Source of the DNA: Phenylobacterium glaciei
GTDB taxonomy: Bacteria > Pseudomonadota > Alphaproteobacteria > Caulobacterales > Caulobacteraceae
Reading direction: 5' to 3'
DNA length: 64,000 bases
Assembly: GCF_016772415.1 (NCBI RefSeq)
Contig: NZ_JAGSGD010000001.1
Span: forward strand, 2,567,501-2,631,500
Shown: positions 9,198-20,049 of the stretch, one piece after another
Layout of the letters: each line of letters opens with the position of its first letter
How positions within the stretch are numbered: position 1 is the stretch's first letter
Notes under the pieces: model-generated
The model's database searches: none
What the model was told of the DNA's origin: nothing
Seen by the model: the letters and a program-made list of their open reading frames with translations, nothing else
Position numbers and translations under genes: made by a program

Positions 9198-10034
9198 TTA
9201 ACGAGCCTTCCGAGCGTGGCGCGAACGGATGATGTACTTATCCGTCGTCTTGTTGGTGCGGGTCTTCGAGCCCTTGGTCGGCTTACCCCACGGGGTGACC
9301 GGGTGACGACCGCCCGAGGTGCGGCCTTCGCCGCCGCCGTGGGGGTGATCGACCGGGTTCATGACGACGCCGCGGACGTGCGGGCGGAAGCCCATGTGAC
9401 GCGTGCGGCCGGCCTTACCCAGGACCTGGTTCATATGGTCCTGGTTGGACACCGCGCCGACCGTGGCCATGCAGGTGTCCTGGACCATCCGAAGCTCGCC
9501 CGAACCCAGACGGATCTGGGCGTAGCCGGCGTCGCGGCCGACCAGCTGGGCGTAGGCGCCGGCGGACCGGGCGACCTGGCCGCCCTTGAGGGGCTTCAGC
9601 TCGATGTTGTGGATGATCGTGCCGATCGGCATGCCGCGAAGGGGCATGGCGTTGCCCGGCTTCACGTCGGCCTTTTCAGCGGCGATCACCTGATCGCCGA
9701 CCTTGAGGCGCTGCGGAGCCAGGATATAGGCGAGCTCGCCGTCTTCGTACTTGATCAGCGCGATCCAGGCGGTGCGGTTGGGGTCGTATTCCAGGCGCTC
9801 GACGGTCGCGGGCATGTCCCACTTCCGGCGCTTGAAATCGACCATCCGGTACAGGCGCTTGGCGCCGCCGCCACGGAAGCGGACCGCGATCCGGCCACCG
9901 CCGCCACGACCGCCGGACTTGGTCAAACCCTGAACCAGGGACTTGACCGGCCCGCCCTTATGGAGCTCGGAACGGTCGACCAGCACCAGGCTACGACGGC
10001 CCGGCGAAGTCGGATTGTAATGCTTCAGAGCCAT
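9198..10034 (-). CDS. rplB: 50S ribosomal protein L2
   Basis: uL2, required for subunit association and peptidyl-transferase activity, 278 aa. The near-universal [24 protein letters not shown] segment, with the His essential in E. coli (His229), is intact, and the basic C-terminus ([20 protein letters not shown]) is present. It follows rplW by 4 bases. Confidence 0.97.
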   Translation of the reverse strand: MALKHYNPTSPGRRSLVLVDRSELHKGGPVKSLVQGLTKSGGRGGGGRIAVRFRGGGAKRLYRMVDFKRRKWDMPATVERLEYDPNRTAWIALIKYEDGELAYILAPQRLKVGDQVIAAEKADVKPGNAMPLRGMPIGTIIHNIELKPLKGGQVARSAGAYAQLVGRDAGYAQIRLGSGELRMVQDTCMATVGAVSNQDHMNQVLGKAGRTRHMGFRPHVRGVVMNPVDHPHGGGEGRTSGGRHPVTPWGKPTKGSKTRTNKTTDKYIIRSRHARKAR

Positions 10035-10038
10035 CTGC

Positions 10039-10338
10039 TTAGAGCCCCGTGGTGATGTCGATGGACTGGCCTTCGGCCAGGGTCACGACAGCTTTCTTGA
10101 CGTCCGAGCGACGGCCCGGACGGCCCCGGAAGCGCTTGGTCTTGCCCTTGACCACCAAGGTGTTGACCTTGGTGACCGTGACTTTGAACAGCGCTTCGAC
10201 GGCGGCGGCGATTTCGTCCTTGGTCGTGTCCATGGCCACGCGGAAGACAACTTTGTTCTGCTCGGAGAGCAGGGTGGCCTTTTCGGTGATCACGGGCGAC
10301 AGGATCGCGTCGTAGTGGCGGGCGACGGGATTAGCCAT
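10039..10338 (-). CDS. rplW: 50S ribosomal protein L23
   Basis: uL23, the main trigger factor and SRP contact at the tunnel exit, 99 aa. The start at 10338 ([22 protein letters not shown]) overlaps the rplD stop as ATGA. The same frame stays open far upstream only because it crosses rplD out of frame. The C-terminal basic loop ([24 protein letters not shown]) is typical. Confidence 0.96.
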   Translation of the reverse strand: MANPVARHYDAILSPVITEKATLLSEQNKVVFRVAMDTTKDEIAAAVEALFKVTVTKVNTLVVKGKTKRFRGRPGRRSDVKKAVVTLAEGQSIDITTGL

Positions 10339-10976
10339 CACGCGGCCTCCTTCTCGGCGAAGCGAGCGTTGATCGCATCCACCGCATCCTTGGTCAGGAC
10401 CAGCGTATGGCGACGCAGCACGTCGTAGACATTCAGACCGGCGTTCGGCAGCACATCCACGTTGGGAATGTTGCGGGCGGCCAGGGCGAAGTTGTTGTCC
10501 ACTTCGGCGCCGGCGATGATCAGCGCGTTCTTCAGGCCCATGGTGTCGAACTGGGCGCGAAGCGCGGCGGTCTTCGGATCGGTCAGCACCGCGGCGTCCA
10601 GGACGACCAGCGAGCCGGTCTTCACCTTGGACGACAGCGCGTGGCGCAGGGCCAGGGCGCGGAACTTCTTGGGCAGGTCGAAGGCGTGGCTGCGGACCAC
10701 GGGACCGTGGGCCTTGGCGCCGCCGACGAACTGAGCGGCACGGCGCGAGCCGTGACGAGCGCCGCCGGAGCCCTTCTGCTTGTACATCTTCTTGCCCGTA
10801 CGAGAGACCTCGTTGCGGACCTGGATCTTGTGGGTGCCGGCGCGGCGCTTGGCGAGCTGCCAAGTGACCATGCGCTGGAGGATGTCCCCACGGATCTCGT
10901 CGATGCCGAACACCGCGTCGGACAGTTCGATCGAACCGCCCTTGGCGCCGTCAAGTTTGATGACGTCGAGTTTCAT
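10338..10976 (-). CDS. rplD: 50S ribosomal protein L4
   Basis: uL4, with a long loop reaching into the exit tunnel; in gammaproteobacteria it also represses the S10 operon. 212 aa. The tunnel loop ([36 protein letters not shown]) matches the family. Whether L4 control operates here cannot be told, since the rpsJ leader differs from the E. coli one. The ATG shares its first base with the rplC stop. Confidence 0.97.
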   Translation of the reverse strand: MKLDVIKLDGAKGGSIELSDAVFGIDEIRGDILQRMVTWQLAKRRAGTHKIQVRNEVSRTGKKMYKQKGSGGARHGSRRAAQFVGGAKAHGPVVRSHAFDLPKKFRALALRHALSSKVKTGSLVVLDAAVLTDPKTAALRAQFDTMGLKNALIIAGAEVDNNFALAARNIPNVDVLPNAGLNVYDVLRRHTLVLTKDAVDAINARFAEKEAA

Positions 10977-11731
10977 TATTCTGCGCCCTCGGCTGCGGGG
11001 GCTTCGGCCGGAGCCTCGTCCACCGGCGCCGCGTCAGCGGCGGGAGCGACCTGGCCAGCCTTGCGGAAGCCGCCGGGAACCGGGGCTTCGGCCGGACGGG
11101 CCGACTTGATGGCGTCGCGGATCTTTACGTAGGTGCCCTCGGTGCCGGGGACCGCGCCCTTGATCAGGATCAGGCCGCGTTCGACGTCGATGCGCCAGAC
11201 CGAGACGTTCAGGGTAGTGACGGTTTCCTGACCAAGGTGGCCAGCCATCTTCTTGCCCTTGAAGGTCTTGCCCGGGTCCTGACGTTGACCGGTGGAGCCG
11301 TGGGCCCGGTGAGACACCGACACCCCGTGGGTGGCGCGCATGCCGCCGAAGTTCCAGCGCTTCATGGCGCCCTGGAAGCCCTTACCGACCGTCTTGGCCG
11401 TCACGTCGACCTTTTGGCCGGGGACGAAGTGGTCGGCGGTGAACTCCGCGCCCACGTCGATGAGGTTGTCCTCGGTGACGCGGAACTCGGCCAGTTCATG
11501 CTTGGGCTCGACTTCACCCTTGGCGAAGTGACCACGCATGGCCTTGGAGGTGTTCTTGGCCTTCTTGGCGCCGGCTCCGAGCTGGAGGGCGACATAGCCG
11601 TCTTTATCCTGGGTCCGATGAGCGGTGACCTGGCAGCCTTCGAGGCTGAGGACGGTCACCGGCACATGGGTTCCCGCTTCATCGAAGAAGCGCGCCATGC
11701 CCAGTTTCTTGGCGATCACGCCGGTACGCAT
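10976..11731 (-). CDS. rplC: 50S ribosomal protein L3
   Basis: uL3, an early assembly protein whose loop reaches the peptidyl-transferase centre, 251 aa. The block around [19 protein letters not shown], which includes the Gln methylated by PrmB in E. coli, is present. The protein ends in an Ala/Pro/Glu-rich extension of about 40 residues not found in E. coli L3, probably disordered. It follows rpsJ by 13 bases. Confidence 0.97.
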   Translation of the reverse strand: MRTGVIAKKLGMARFFDEAGTHVPVTVLSLEGCQVTAHRTQDKDGYVALQLGAGAKKAKNTSKAMRGHFAKGEVEPKHELAEFRVTEDNLIDVGAEFTADHFVPGQKVDVTAKTVGKGFQGAMKRWNFGGMRATHGVSVSHRAHGSTGQRQDPGKTFKGKKMAGHLGQETVTTLNVSVWRIDVERGLILIKGAVPGTEGTYVKIRDAIKSARPAEAPVPGGFRKAGQVAPAADAAPVDEAPAEAPAAEGAE

Positions 11732-11744
11732 CGACCGATCCCCT

Positions 11745-12053
11745 CTAGAGCTTGATCTCGACGTCCACGCCGGCGGACAGGTCGAGCTTCATGAGCGCGT
11801 CCACGGTCTGCGGGGTGGGGTCGACGATATCGAGCACGCGCTTATGCGTGCGGATTTCGAACTGCTCGCGCGACTTCTTGTCGATGTGCGGCGAACGGTT
11901 GACGGTGAATTTTTCGATGTGCGTCGGCAGGGGGATAGGCCCCCGCACGGTCGCGCCGGTGCGCTTAGCCGTATTTACGATCTCGCGCGTGGAATGATCC
12001 AGCACGCGGTGATCGAAGGCCTTGAGCCGGATGCGGATGTTCTGACGATCCAT
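11745..12053 (-). CDS. rpsJ: 30S ribosomal protein S10 (NusE)
   Basis: uS10 of the 30S head; as NusE it also joins the NusB antitermination complex and links RNA polymerase to the ribosome through NusG. 102 aa. [26 protein letters not shown] and the C-terminal [19 protein letters not shown] are canonical. The ATG at 12053 is chosen over an in-frame TTG 12 bases upstream. It is the first gene of the S10 operon, here separated from tuf by a 4-kb block of unrelated genes. Confidence 0.97.
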   Translation of the reverse strand: MDRQNIRIRLKAFDHRVLDHSTREIVNTAKRTGATVRGPIPLPTHIEKFTVNRSPHIDKKSREQFEIRTHKRVLDIVDPTPQTVDALMKLDLSAGVDVEIKL

Positions 12054-12374
12054 ATCGCTCTTCAATTTCCCCTACAGACGACGTCCGTCCGCGTGACTTT
12101 GACCATTTCAAAGACCAACCCAAACGCCCCTCAAGAGAGACGCTCGTACGCGTAAGTCCGCTAAAAACGACATAGGCCCGCGCGAAAGAGTTCCGCGAGG
12201 GCCCCGCCCAGCTCCCTGATTTCTCAGACCACTGGGTCGTTCCGCGAACCGCGTCTGCGCTTCAAATCACTTCGAAGCGCACAGCCGATCCAACAGGAGG
12301 CGCGTCTATACGTGTGCGACTCGGCCTCGTCAAGGCCAGCAACCGCCCCGGTTCAGGAAGTTTTGGAGACCCGC
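12054..12374. other. Leader/promoter region upstream of rpsJ
   Basis: No gene is seen in this 320-bp stretch. It should hold the promoter of the S10 operon, because the gene block on its right ends with a terminator (12175-12203). A short inverted repeat (CTTTGA/TCAAAG) lies about 35-50 bases upstream of rpsJ on the minus strand. No confident promoter could be assigned by eye. Confidence 0.5.
12175..12203 (-). terminator. Rho-independent terminator after the DUF2807-type gene
   Basis: Inverted arms GGCCC-G-CGCG and CGCG-A-GGGCC around AAAGAGTTC are followed, on the minus strand, by TATGTCGTTTTTAG. It lies about 170 bp after the gene ending at 12375, and so separates that block from the S10 operon. 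Confidence 0.7.
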
Positions 12375-13127
12375 TCAGTAGCAGGCCAGGCCCGCGCAGA
12401 ACTTCTTGCCCTTGGGTCGGCCCCACCGGACATCGCCGTCCCCGTCATAGGCGACCTTGGCCTGTCCGGCCACCAGGCGGATCGTGATCAGGCCCGATCC
12501 CTTCATCTGGGCGCTGAGCGTTCCCACCGTCCCGCGGTCGTCGATGCGGCCCTTGCCCTTCATCACCAGGGTGGCGGTGGAGGCCACCCCCTCCTCCACC
12601 ACGATGGTCCCGTCCCCGTCCACCGTGGCGGTCAGTTTGCCGTCCACGTGGCTGGCGATCACCTGGCCCGGCCCCGCCTGGGTCACCGTCAGGGATTCGG
12701 AGAGCGGCCCCAGCCGCCAGGTCCCGCAGCCGGAGGCCGAGAGTTTCAAGCCCCTACCCGCCCCGACCTGGCCATAGATGGCGCCTTTGGACACGATCTC
12801 GGCGTCCAGGGGCACGCGCACCGTCAGGATAGGAAGATCCCTGAGAGGGATGGTCTGGCCCCAGCGGCTGAGCCCCGTGGCGTTGCACGAATAGCCGAAC
12901 AGCCGGGGAAGATTCTGCTCCAGCCAGGAGCTGGCGCCGGTGACCCGGGCGCTGTCGCCGGCCATAGGATGGATGGCCAGGCGAGAATCGGCCACCAGGG
13001 CCATATCCTGCCGCGCCTCCGGGATGACAATGACCCTCGCCGCAGGTGCGTCGAGGGTCAGGACCGGCCGTGCGGCGGCCAGGGTCGGCGAGGAAAGGGC
13101 GATGGCGAGACTGAGCAGGAACTTCAT
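12375..13127 (-). CDS. Secreted DUF2807-type (GIN domain) protein
   Basis: Predicted exported protein of 250 aa with an N-terminal signal peptide (MKFLLSLAIALSSPTLAAA). After it, RVIVIPEARQDMALV closely matches the start of the neighbouring paralogue (RVVVIPENRQDIKVE), and the body has Gly-rich beta-strand units (GCGTWRLGPLSESLTV, KGKGRIDDRGTVGTL, KGSGLITIRL) like those of the DUF2807 fold, a right-handed beta-helix-type adhesin-like domain. The C-terminus has two closely spaced Cys (FCAGLACY). Function is unknown; surface or periplasmic structural role is an inference. It lies 73 bp after its paralogue, probably in one transcript. Confidence 0.75.
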   Translation of the reverse strand: MKFLLSLAIALSSPTLAAARPVLTLDAPAARVIVIPEARQDMALVADSRLAIHPMAGDSARVTGASSWLEQNLPRLFGYSCNATGLSRWGQTIPLRDLPILTVRVPLDAEIVSKGAIYGQVGAGRGLKLSASGCGTWRLGPLSESLTVTQAGPGQVIASHVDGKLTATVDGDGTIVVEEGVASTATLVMKGKGRIDDRGTVGTLSAQMKGSGLITIRLVAGQAKVAYDGDGDVRWGRPKGKKFCAGLACY

Positions 13128-13200
13128 GGCCCGATCTGGCCACAGAAGTTTACATCTGTAAATCCCAACATCCCCGGAACAACGTCATGTGGCGCCCGAA

Positions 13201-14031
13201 CTAGCCGACGCTGACATTGCCCGAGCCGACGATGGCCTTGGAAATCTCGCCGGTAACGGATTTTACGTGCACATCGCCCGAGCCGGCGATCTTGGCCTTC
13301 AGGCTGCCGGCTACGCCGCCGAAATCGACATTGCCAGAACCGGCGACAGAGGCGTTCACCTCGCTGGCCTTGCCGCCCTTGATGCTGACGTCGCCGGAGC
13401 CGGCGATCTTTACCGTCAGCGGGCCGGAGATCGAGGCGACGCTCACGTCGCCCGAGCCGGCCACGGAGATCTCCAGGCCGCCGTTCACGCCTTGCGTCTG
13501 CACGTCGCCGGAGCCGGCCACCCGCAGCACCGCCTCGCCCGAGGCGCCGGCGTTGGTGTCGCCCGAGCCCGCGACGTTGATGCTCATCTTTCCAGCCACA
13601 TTGCCGACCGTCCAATCGCCGCAGCCGGCGTTGGAGAGCTCCAGGCTGGCGGTCTTGCCCACCGAGCCGAACACCGCCCCACCCGCCTCGACCTTGGCGT
13701 CCTTCGGCGTGCGGATCACCACCTGGGGCATGTCCTCATAGGCCACGTCGCCCACGCCGCTGACATAGACCCGGGCCTTGTCGCCCTCGCTGTGGCAGCT
13801 CTTGATCTTCCGATCGAGATTGCCGTCGATGATGGTCTTGCCGGCCAGGCTGCGGACCTGCAGCGGCAGGCTGGGATTGGTGGTCAGAAACTCCACCTTG
13901 ATGTCCTGGCGGTTCTCGGGGATCACCACCACCCGGGCCACGGCGTCCTTCACCTCGACGGTGGCGGCGTTGGCGGCGCCGGCGATCAGGGCCAGGGCGG
14001 ACACGGCGGTCAGAACGGTCAGAAGACGCAT
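13201..14031 (-). CDS. Secreted DUF2807 (GIN domain) protein with GSGD repeats
   Basis: Predicted exported protein, 276 aa, with a signal peptide (MRLLTVLTAVSALALIAGAANA). The mature part is a DUF2807-type beta-helical repeat: seven [IV][AV]GSG[DN] turns plus one SGVGD turn follow at roughly regular spacing, each probably one coil. Such proteins are common in Bacteroidetes and Caulobacterales and are described only as putative auto-transporter-like or adhesin-like head domains; the actual role is not known. It lies between an adenosine deaminase-like gene and its own paralogue, all on the minus strand. Confidence 0.82.
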   Translation of the reverse strand: MRLLTVLTAVSALALIAGAANAATVEVKDAVARVVVIPENRQDIKVEFLTTNPSLPLQVRSLAGKTIIDGNLDRKIKSCHSEGDKARVYVSGVGDVAYEDMPQVVIRTPKDAKVEAGGAVFGSVGKTASLELSNAGCGDWTVGNVAGKMSINVAGSGDTNAGASGEAVLRVAGSGDVQTQGVNGGLEISVAGSGDVSVASISGPLTVKIAGSGDVSIKGGKASEVNASVAGSGNVDFGGVAGSLKAKIAGSGDVHVKSVTGEISKAIVGSGNVSVG

Positions 14032-14122
14032 GGCGATCTCTTCCTCTTGTTGAGCAATCTTGGGGGGAACCTAGACGCCACCGCCCGTGGGATCAGCTTA
14101 ATTCGAGGTCATGACAGGCTGG

Positions 14123-15610
14123 TCATCTGGCCCCCGCCTCGAAGGCCGCCACCAACCGCTCGTGGCGCCATTGCTCGCGGGCCTTGTCGCTGGCGGCGAT
14201 CAGGTCGGCGCAGGCGCCGGGCTTGGGCTCGGCCTTGCCGACCTGGCCGGCGCAGGCCTTGGCCGGACGGCGATAGGCTCCGGGGTCATCCCACAGCCCC
14301 TCCCCCGCCAGGAACGAAAAGGCGATGGCGTTGCGGGCCGAAGCCTTCAGGTCGGCGTAGGTCGCGCCTTCGTCGGCGGCGCGCGCATATTCATGGGAGA
14401 GGTCGATGCGCAGGATGCCCGCATCGTCGGTGGACAGGCTGACCGGCACGCCGCGCTGGCGCAGCCAGGCATAGGGGTGGGCCTTGCCCGACACCCCCAG
14501 GATGGCGTCGTTGGAGGAGAGGTTCACCTCCACCAGGATCCCCTTGGCGGCCATCTCGGCGGCCAGGCCCTCGGCGCCGGTCTCCAGCGGCAGGTCGACC
14601 CCGTGGCCGATGCGCCGGGCGCCGGCCACCCGCACCGCCTGCGCGATGTGGTCTCGCAGCGCCTCGGGCGCCGCATAGGCCATGGAGAGTTCGCCTGCGT
14701 GCAGGGCGGCCTTGGCGGTGCGGCCGTGGTCGGTGAGGTAGGCCACCATCTTCATGTGCAGACTGTAGTTGGCGATCGACAGCGGATGGTCCTCGGGCGC
14801 CACCATCTGCAGGCCAACCCAGCGCTTGTCGGCGGCGATCAGGGCGACCCCCATCTGCAGCTGGGCGAAGGTCTGCTCTGGCGGCGTGACCCGGCTGGTC
14901 TGCACCAGGTAGCGGACCGTCACCTGACAGCCCGGCAGGGCCTCTGGCGTGCCGCACTTCATCAGGGCCCGCGCCCGCGCCTCCATGGCGTCGGTCTCGG
15001 CGATGGCCGCCGCAACCAGGGCGTCGAGCCCCGCGGCGGTGTTGGCGGCCTTCTGGGCGGCCAGGTCCCCGCCCTTCCAGCCGACCTGGGCGCCCTTGAC
15101 CCGGCTGGCCACGCCCTGCGGCGTCACCATGGCTTCCAGGTAGAAGGTGTTCTGGCGCGCCAGGCTGTCGACCACATTGGCCAGCATGTCGCCGTCACGC
15201 TTCGCGCCGGCCGCGCCAAACCGCCCGAAGGCGCTGAAGAACTGGTCGTGCCCCGAGCGGTCCAGGAAATCGGCGTGGCGCACGGAGAAGCTGTCGATCA
15301 TCGCCGCGCGCAGCACCTCGTCGGTCTTGATCCCAGCGGCAGGCTTCAGGTCCTCGCCTGGCTGGCAGGGCGGTGTCACCGAGAGCGTCTTCACATTGAC
15401 GCACAGCCCGTCCTCGACAGCCCAGGCCAGCAGCGTCTCGGCGAAGATCGCGCCCGAGATGTGGTTGTGCAGCTCGCCGCCCTTGGGCATGGCGCGGGCG
15501 AAGGCGGTCAGCTGGCCGCCGGTCATCTTCGCCACGTCGGGCGCGGCTTCAGCGCCGCCAGCCGCAAGGACGAAGGCGAGCCCCGCCGCGGCCCAGAATC
15601 TCCGGATCAT
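14123..15610 (-). CDS. Exported adenosine deaminase-like amidohydrolase
   Basis: Metal-dependent hydrolase of the adenosine/AMP deaminase superfamily, 495 aa, expected to hydrolyse adenosine or a related nucleoside to inosine plus ammonia. A signal peptide (MIRRFWAAAGLAFVLAAGGAEA) places it in the periplasm or outside. Motifs visible in order: HNH metal site (KGGELHNHISGA, about residue 44), HAGE with the catalytic Glu, RIGHGVDL, and STDDAGI with the metal-binding Asp. The usual CPxSN is replaced by NLSSND. It resembles secreted ADGF-like deaminases in architecture. Substrate is not proven. It is part of the cargo between tuf and rpsJ. Confidence 0.85.
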   Translation of the reverse strand: MIRRFWAAAGLAFVLAAGGAEAAPDVAKMTGGQLTAFARAMPKGGELHNHISGAIFAETLLAWAVEDGLCVNVKTLSVTPPCQPGEDLKPAAGIKTDEVLRAAMIDSFSVRHADFLDRSGHDQFFSAFGRFGAAGAKRDGDMLANVVDSLARQNTFYLEAMVTPQGVASRVKGAQVGWKGGDLAAQKAANTAAGLDALVAAAIAETDAMEARARALMKCGTPEALPGCQVTVRYLVQTSRVTPPEQTFAQLQMGVALIAADKRWVGLQMVAPEDHPLSIANYSLHMKMVAYLTDHGRTAKAALHAGELSMAYAAPEALRDHIAQAVRVAGARRIGHGVDLPLETGAEGLAAEMAAKGILVEVNLSSNDAILGVSGKAHPYAWLRQRGVPVSLSTDDAGILRIDLSHEYARAADEGATYADLKASARNAIAFSFLAGEGLWDDPGAYRRPAKACAGQVGKAEPKPGACADLIAASDKAREQWRHERLVAAFEAGAR

Positions 15611-15752
15611 TGGCCTCTCTCCTTTGCCGCAAGCGGCCCGAGCCGGTGCGGTGAGTCAAGGGCGGCCCGCCGCCACGCTCCACCTTGGACTTTTCGGGAG
15701 GTCATAGCCGCCCTAGGGTGGCGGCAAGGACGGTTCGCCATCGGAGGGCAGA

Positions 15753-16508
15753 ATGAAAATCGGGGCATGGATCGCAGGCTCAGCCGCCGGAATGGGCGCC
15801 GCGGCCTTAGGGATCGCGGCGCTGGGTGGCGCCCAGGCGCAAGGGTACAACGCCCCGCCGCCGGGGACCTACTGGCAGAGCTGCCAGAAGGTCCGGGTGG
15901 TCGGGACCGGGCAACAGGTCCTGCTCGCGGAGTGCCGTGACCGCAGCGGCCGTTGGAACAACACCAGCCTCGAGTTCGAGGACTGCCGCAGCGAGATCAC
16001 CAACCAGGACGGCAACCTGACCTGCCTCAAGGGTGGCCGCAATGGCGGCTGGCAGGGCGGCGGCTACGGGAACGGCGGCGGCTACGGCAACGGCGGCGGC
16101 TATCAAGGCGGCGGCTACAACGGCGGCGGCTATGGCAATGGCGGCTACCAGGGTGGTGGCTACAACGGTGGCGGAGGCTACAACGGTGGCGGCGGCTACG
16201 GGAACAATGGCGGCGGTTACGGCAATTACGGCGGCGGCTACGAACGCCCCAAGCCCACCGGCGGCGTCATCACCCTGTTTGACGGGATCGGGTTCGCCGG
16301 AGCCGGCTTCCGGGCCACCAGCGAGATCACCAACCTGCCCAAGCAGTACAACGACCGCGCGCTCAGCCTGAAGATCGAGCGGGGCGACTGGGAGGTCTGC
16401 ACCGACAAGAACTTCGGCGGCCGCTGCCAGACCTTCAACAGGAGCGTCTCAGACCTCAACCAGGTCGGCATGGCCTTCGCCATCACCTCCATGCGGCAGG
16501 TGCGATAA
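15753..16508 (+). CDS. Secreted CVNH / Gly-rich / beta-gamma-crystallin-like protein
   Basis: Predicted secreted protein, 251 aa, in three parts. A signal peptide covers residues 1-30. Residues 39-92 look like a single CVNH (cyanovirin-N homology) domain: YWQSCQKVRV, LLAECRDRSGRWNNTSLEF and CRSEITNQDGNLTC, with Cys at 44, 61, 78 and 91. Residues 94-163 are a Gly/Tyr/Asn low-complexity linker of GGGYGNG-type repeats. Residues 171-251 show two Greek-key-like motifs (VITLFDGIGFAGAGF and WEVCTDKNFGGRCQTF) of the beta/gamma-crystallin type. CVNH domains often bind glycans and crystallin motifs often bind calcium, so an extracellular matrix or envelope role is inferred, not shown. It converges on tuf copy 1 and shares its terminator. 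Confidence 0.82.
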   Translation: MKIGAWIAGSAAGMGAAALGIAALGGAQAQGYNAPPPGTYWQSCQKVRVVGTGQQVLLAECRDRSGRWNNTSLEFEDCRSEITNQDGNLTCLKGGRNGGWQGGGYGNGGGYGNGGGYQGGGYNGGGYGNGGYQGGGYNGGGGYNGGGGYGNNGGGYGNYGGGYERPKPTGGVITLFDGIGFAGAGFRATSEITNLPKQYNDRALSLKIERGDWEVCTDKNFGGRCQTFNRSVSDLNQVGMAFAITSMRQVR

Positions 16509-16515
16509 GAGCCAT

Positions 16516-17820
<1,305 letters not shown>

Positions 17821-17868
17821 TTCAAGCTCCAGCCCTATCCGGGCTCGTCCTCTAAACTAGGGTTGGGG

Positions 17869-19947
17869 TTAGGCGTACTTCTTGATCACTTCGTCGGCGA
17901 CGGCTTGCGGCACCGTTTCGTAGTGGTCGTAGGTCATGGAGAAGTTGGCGCGTCCTTGGGAGAACGAGCGCAGCGTATTGATGTAACCGAACATGTTGGC
18001 CAGCGGCACGAAGGCGGTGACCACCTGGGCGTTCCCGCGGGTTTCCGTGCCCTGGATCTGGCCACGGCGGCTGTTCAGGTCGCCGATGACGTCGCCCATA
18101 TATTCGTCGGGCGTCACCACTTCGACCTTCATCACCGGCTCGAGCAGCTTGGGCGAACCCTTCTCGCGCAGTTCGCGGAAGGCGGCGCGGGCGGCGATTT
18201 CGAAGGCCAGGACTGAGGAGTCAACGTCGTGGTAGTTGCCGTCATACAGCGTGGCCTTGAAGTCGATCAGCGGGAAGCCGGCCAGCAGGCCGTTTTCCTT
18301 GGAGGTTTCGATCCCCTTCTGAACACCGGGAATGAATTCCTTCGGGATCGAGCCGCCAGCGATGCTGCTTTCGAAGATGAAACCCGAACCCGGCTCGCCC
18401 GGCTCGAAGATGATCTTCACCCGGGCGAACTGGCCCGTACCGCCGGTCTGCTTCTTGTGGGTGTAGTCGATGTCGGCCTTGCGGCCGAGGCTCTCGCGAT
18501 AGGCCACCTGCGGCGCGCCGATGTTGGCCTCCACCTTGTAGGTGCGCTTCAGGATGTCGACCTTGATGTCGAGGTGCAGCTCGCCCATGCCCTTCATGAC
18601 CGTCTGGCCCGACTCCTGGTCGGTGAAGACGGTGAAGGACGGATCTTCTGCGACCATCTTGGCCAGGGCGACGCCCAGCTTTTCCTGGTCAGCCTTGGAC
18701 TTCGGCTCGATGGCGATCTCGATGACCGGCGCGGGGAAGTCCATCTTTTCCAGGATGACCGGCGACTTCAGGGGATCGCACAGGGTGTCCCCAGTGCGGG
18801 TGTCCTTGAGGCCGGCCAGGGCGACGATGTCGCCGGCGAAGGCTTCCTTGATGTCTTCGCGGTTGTTGGAGTGCATCAGCAGCATACGGCCGACGCGTTC
18901 CTTCTTGTCGCGCGAGGAGTTCAGCAGGCCCATGCCGGTTTCGAGCTTGCCCGAATAGATGCGGCAGAAGGTCAGCGAGCCCACGAAGGGGTCGTCCATG
19001 ATCTTGAAGGCCAGGACCGACAGCGGCTCATCATCGGAGGCGCGACGAACCACCGGCTCTTCGGTCTTGAAGTCGATGCCCGGGGTCGGGGGGATGTCCA
19101 CCGGCGAGGGCAGATAGTCGACCACGGCGTCGAGCAGGGGCTGGACGCCCTTGTTCTTGAAGGCCGAGCCGGCGAGGATCGGGTAGAAGGCGCCGGTCAG
19201 AACGGCCTTGCGCAGGCACTTCTTGATGACGTCGATGGAGGGCTCTTCGCCGCCGAGATAGGCTTCCATCGCCTCGTCATCGAGTTCGACGGCGTTCTCG
19301 ATCAGGTAGTGGCGGGCTTCGTCAGCCTTCGCCTGCATGTCGGCCGGAATTTCTTCGTCGCGATAGGTCGCGCCCAAGCCGTCATTGTCCCAGACCACGG
19401 CCTTCATGCGGACCAGGTCGACGATGCCCCGCAGCGAGGCTTCCGAACCGATCGGCAGCTGGATCGGGACCGCCTTCACGCCGAGGCGATCGCGGATGGT
19501 CTTCAGGCACATTTCGAAGTCGGCGCCGATCTTGTCCATCTTGTTGACGAACACGATGCGCGGAACGTTGTAGCGGTCGGCTTGGCGCCAGACGGTCTCC
19601 GTCTGGGGCTCCACGCCCTGGTTGCCGTCCAGCACCGCGACGGCGCCGTCGAGCACGCGCAGCGAGCGTTCGACTTCAATGGTGAAGTCCACGTGGCCGG
19701 GGGTGTCGATGATGTTCAGGCGGTGACCGTTCCAGATGGCGGTCGTCGCGGCCGACGTGATCGTAATGCCGCGTTCCTGCTCCTGCTCCATCCAGTCCAT
19801 GGTGGCGGCGCCATCGTGGACTTCACCGATCTTGTGGCTCTTGCCGGTGTAATAGAGAATCCGCTCCGTCGTCGTCGTCTTGCCCGCATCGATGTGGGCC
19901 ATGATTCCGAAGTTGCGGTAGTCGGCGATATTGTGGGCGCGGGCCAT
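17869..19947 (-). CDS. fusA: Elongation factor G
   Basis: Translocation GTPase that also acts in ribosome recycling, 692 aa, full length. G1 [16 protein letters not shown]3 DTPGHVDF and G4 NKMDK are intact in the N-terminal domain. Domains II to V follow, with conserved segments such as [16 protein letters not shown] and, at the C-terminus, [18 protein letters not shown]. It is the third gene of the str operon. The rpsG-fusA spacer (102 bp) contains a perfect 15-bp hairpin that may reduce or regulate read-through. Confidence 0.99.
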   Translation of the reverse strand: MARAHNIADYRNFGIMAHIDAGKTTTTERILYYTGKSHKIGEVHDGAATMDWMEQEQERGITITSAATTAIWNGHRLNIIDTPGHVDFTIEVERSLRVLDGAVAVLDGNQGVEPQTETVWRQADRYNVPRIVFVNKMDKIGADFEMCLKTIRDRLGVKAVPIQLPIGSEASLRGIVDLVRMKAVVWDNDGLGATYRDEEIPADMQAKADEARHYLIENAVELDDEAMEAYLGGEEPSIDVIKKCLRKAVLTGAFYPILAGSAFKNKGVQPLLDAVVDYLPSPVDIPPTPGIDFKTEEPVVRRASDDEPLSVLAFKIMDDPFVGSLTFCRIYSGKLETGMGLLNSSRDKKERVGRMLLMHSNNREDIKEAFAGDIVALAGLKDTRTGDTLCDPLKSPVILEKMDFPAPVIEIAIEPKSKADQEKLGVALAKMVAEDPSFTVFTDQESGQTVMKGMGELHLDIKVDILKRTYKVEANIGAPQVAYRESLGRKADIDYTHKKQTGGTGQFARVKIIFEPGEPGSGFIFESSIAGGSIPKEFIPGVQKGIETSKENGLLAGFPLIDFKATLYDGNYHDVDSSVLAFEIAARAAFRELREKGSPKLLEPVMKVEVVTPDEYMGDVIGDLNSRRGQIQGTETRGNAQVVTAFVPLANMFGYINTLRSFSQGRANFSMTYDHYETVPQAVADEVIKKYA

Positions 19948-19992
19948 AGCGGAAGCTCTGCTGGAATAAGCGTTCGGGATAGGCTGAACGAA

Positions 19993-20027
19993 CGGCGCGG
20001 GCGGTTTAACTCAAACCGCCCGCGCCG
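19993..20027. terminator. Strong hairpin between rpsG and fusA
   Basis: A perfect 15-bp inverted repeat (left arm 19993-20007, right arm 20013-20027, loop AACTC) lies 23 bases after rpsG. On the minus strand it is followed by TTCGTTCAGCC, without a U-tract. It could be an attenuator, an RNA stability element, or part of S7-dependent control (in E. coli S7 binds the rpsL-rpsG intercistronic region). Confidence 0.65.
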
Positions 20028-20049
20028 AAAAGGGATGGTTCGTGCTGTC

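Noticed and set aside
10339..10863. N-terminal extension of rplW
   Set aside because: It reads rplD out of frame; the ATG at 10338 gives the family N-terminus and overlaps the rplD stop.
14111..15940. A 609-codon plus-strand frame opposite the adenosine deaminase-like gene
   Set aside because: It has no domain, crosses into the CVNH gene in another frame, and lies opposite a gene with clear catalytic motifs.
16060..16250. GGC/TAC-rich repeat block as a non-coding satellite
   Set aside because: It lies inside an intact reading frame and encodes the Gly/Tyr linker of the CVNH-like protein.
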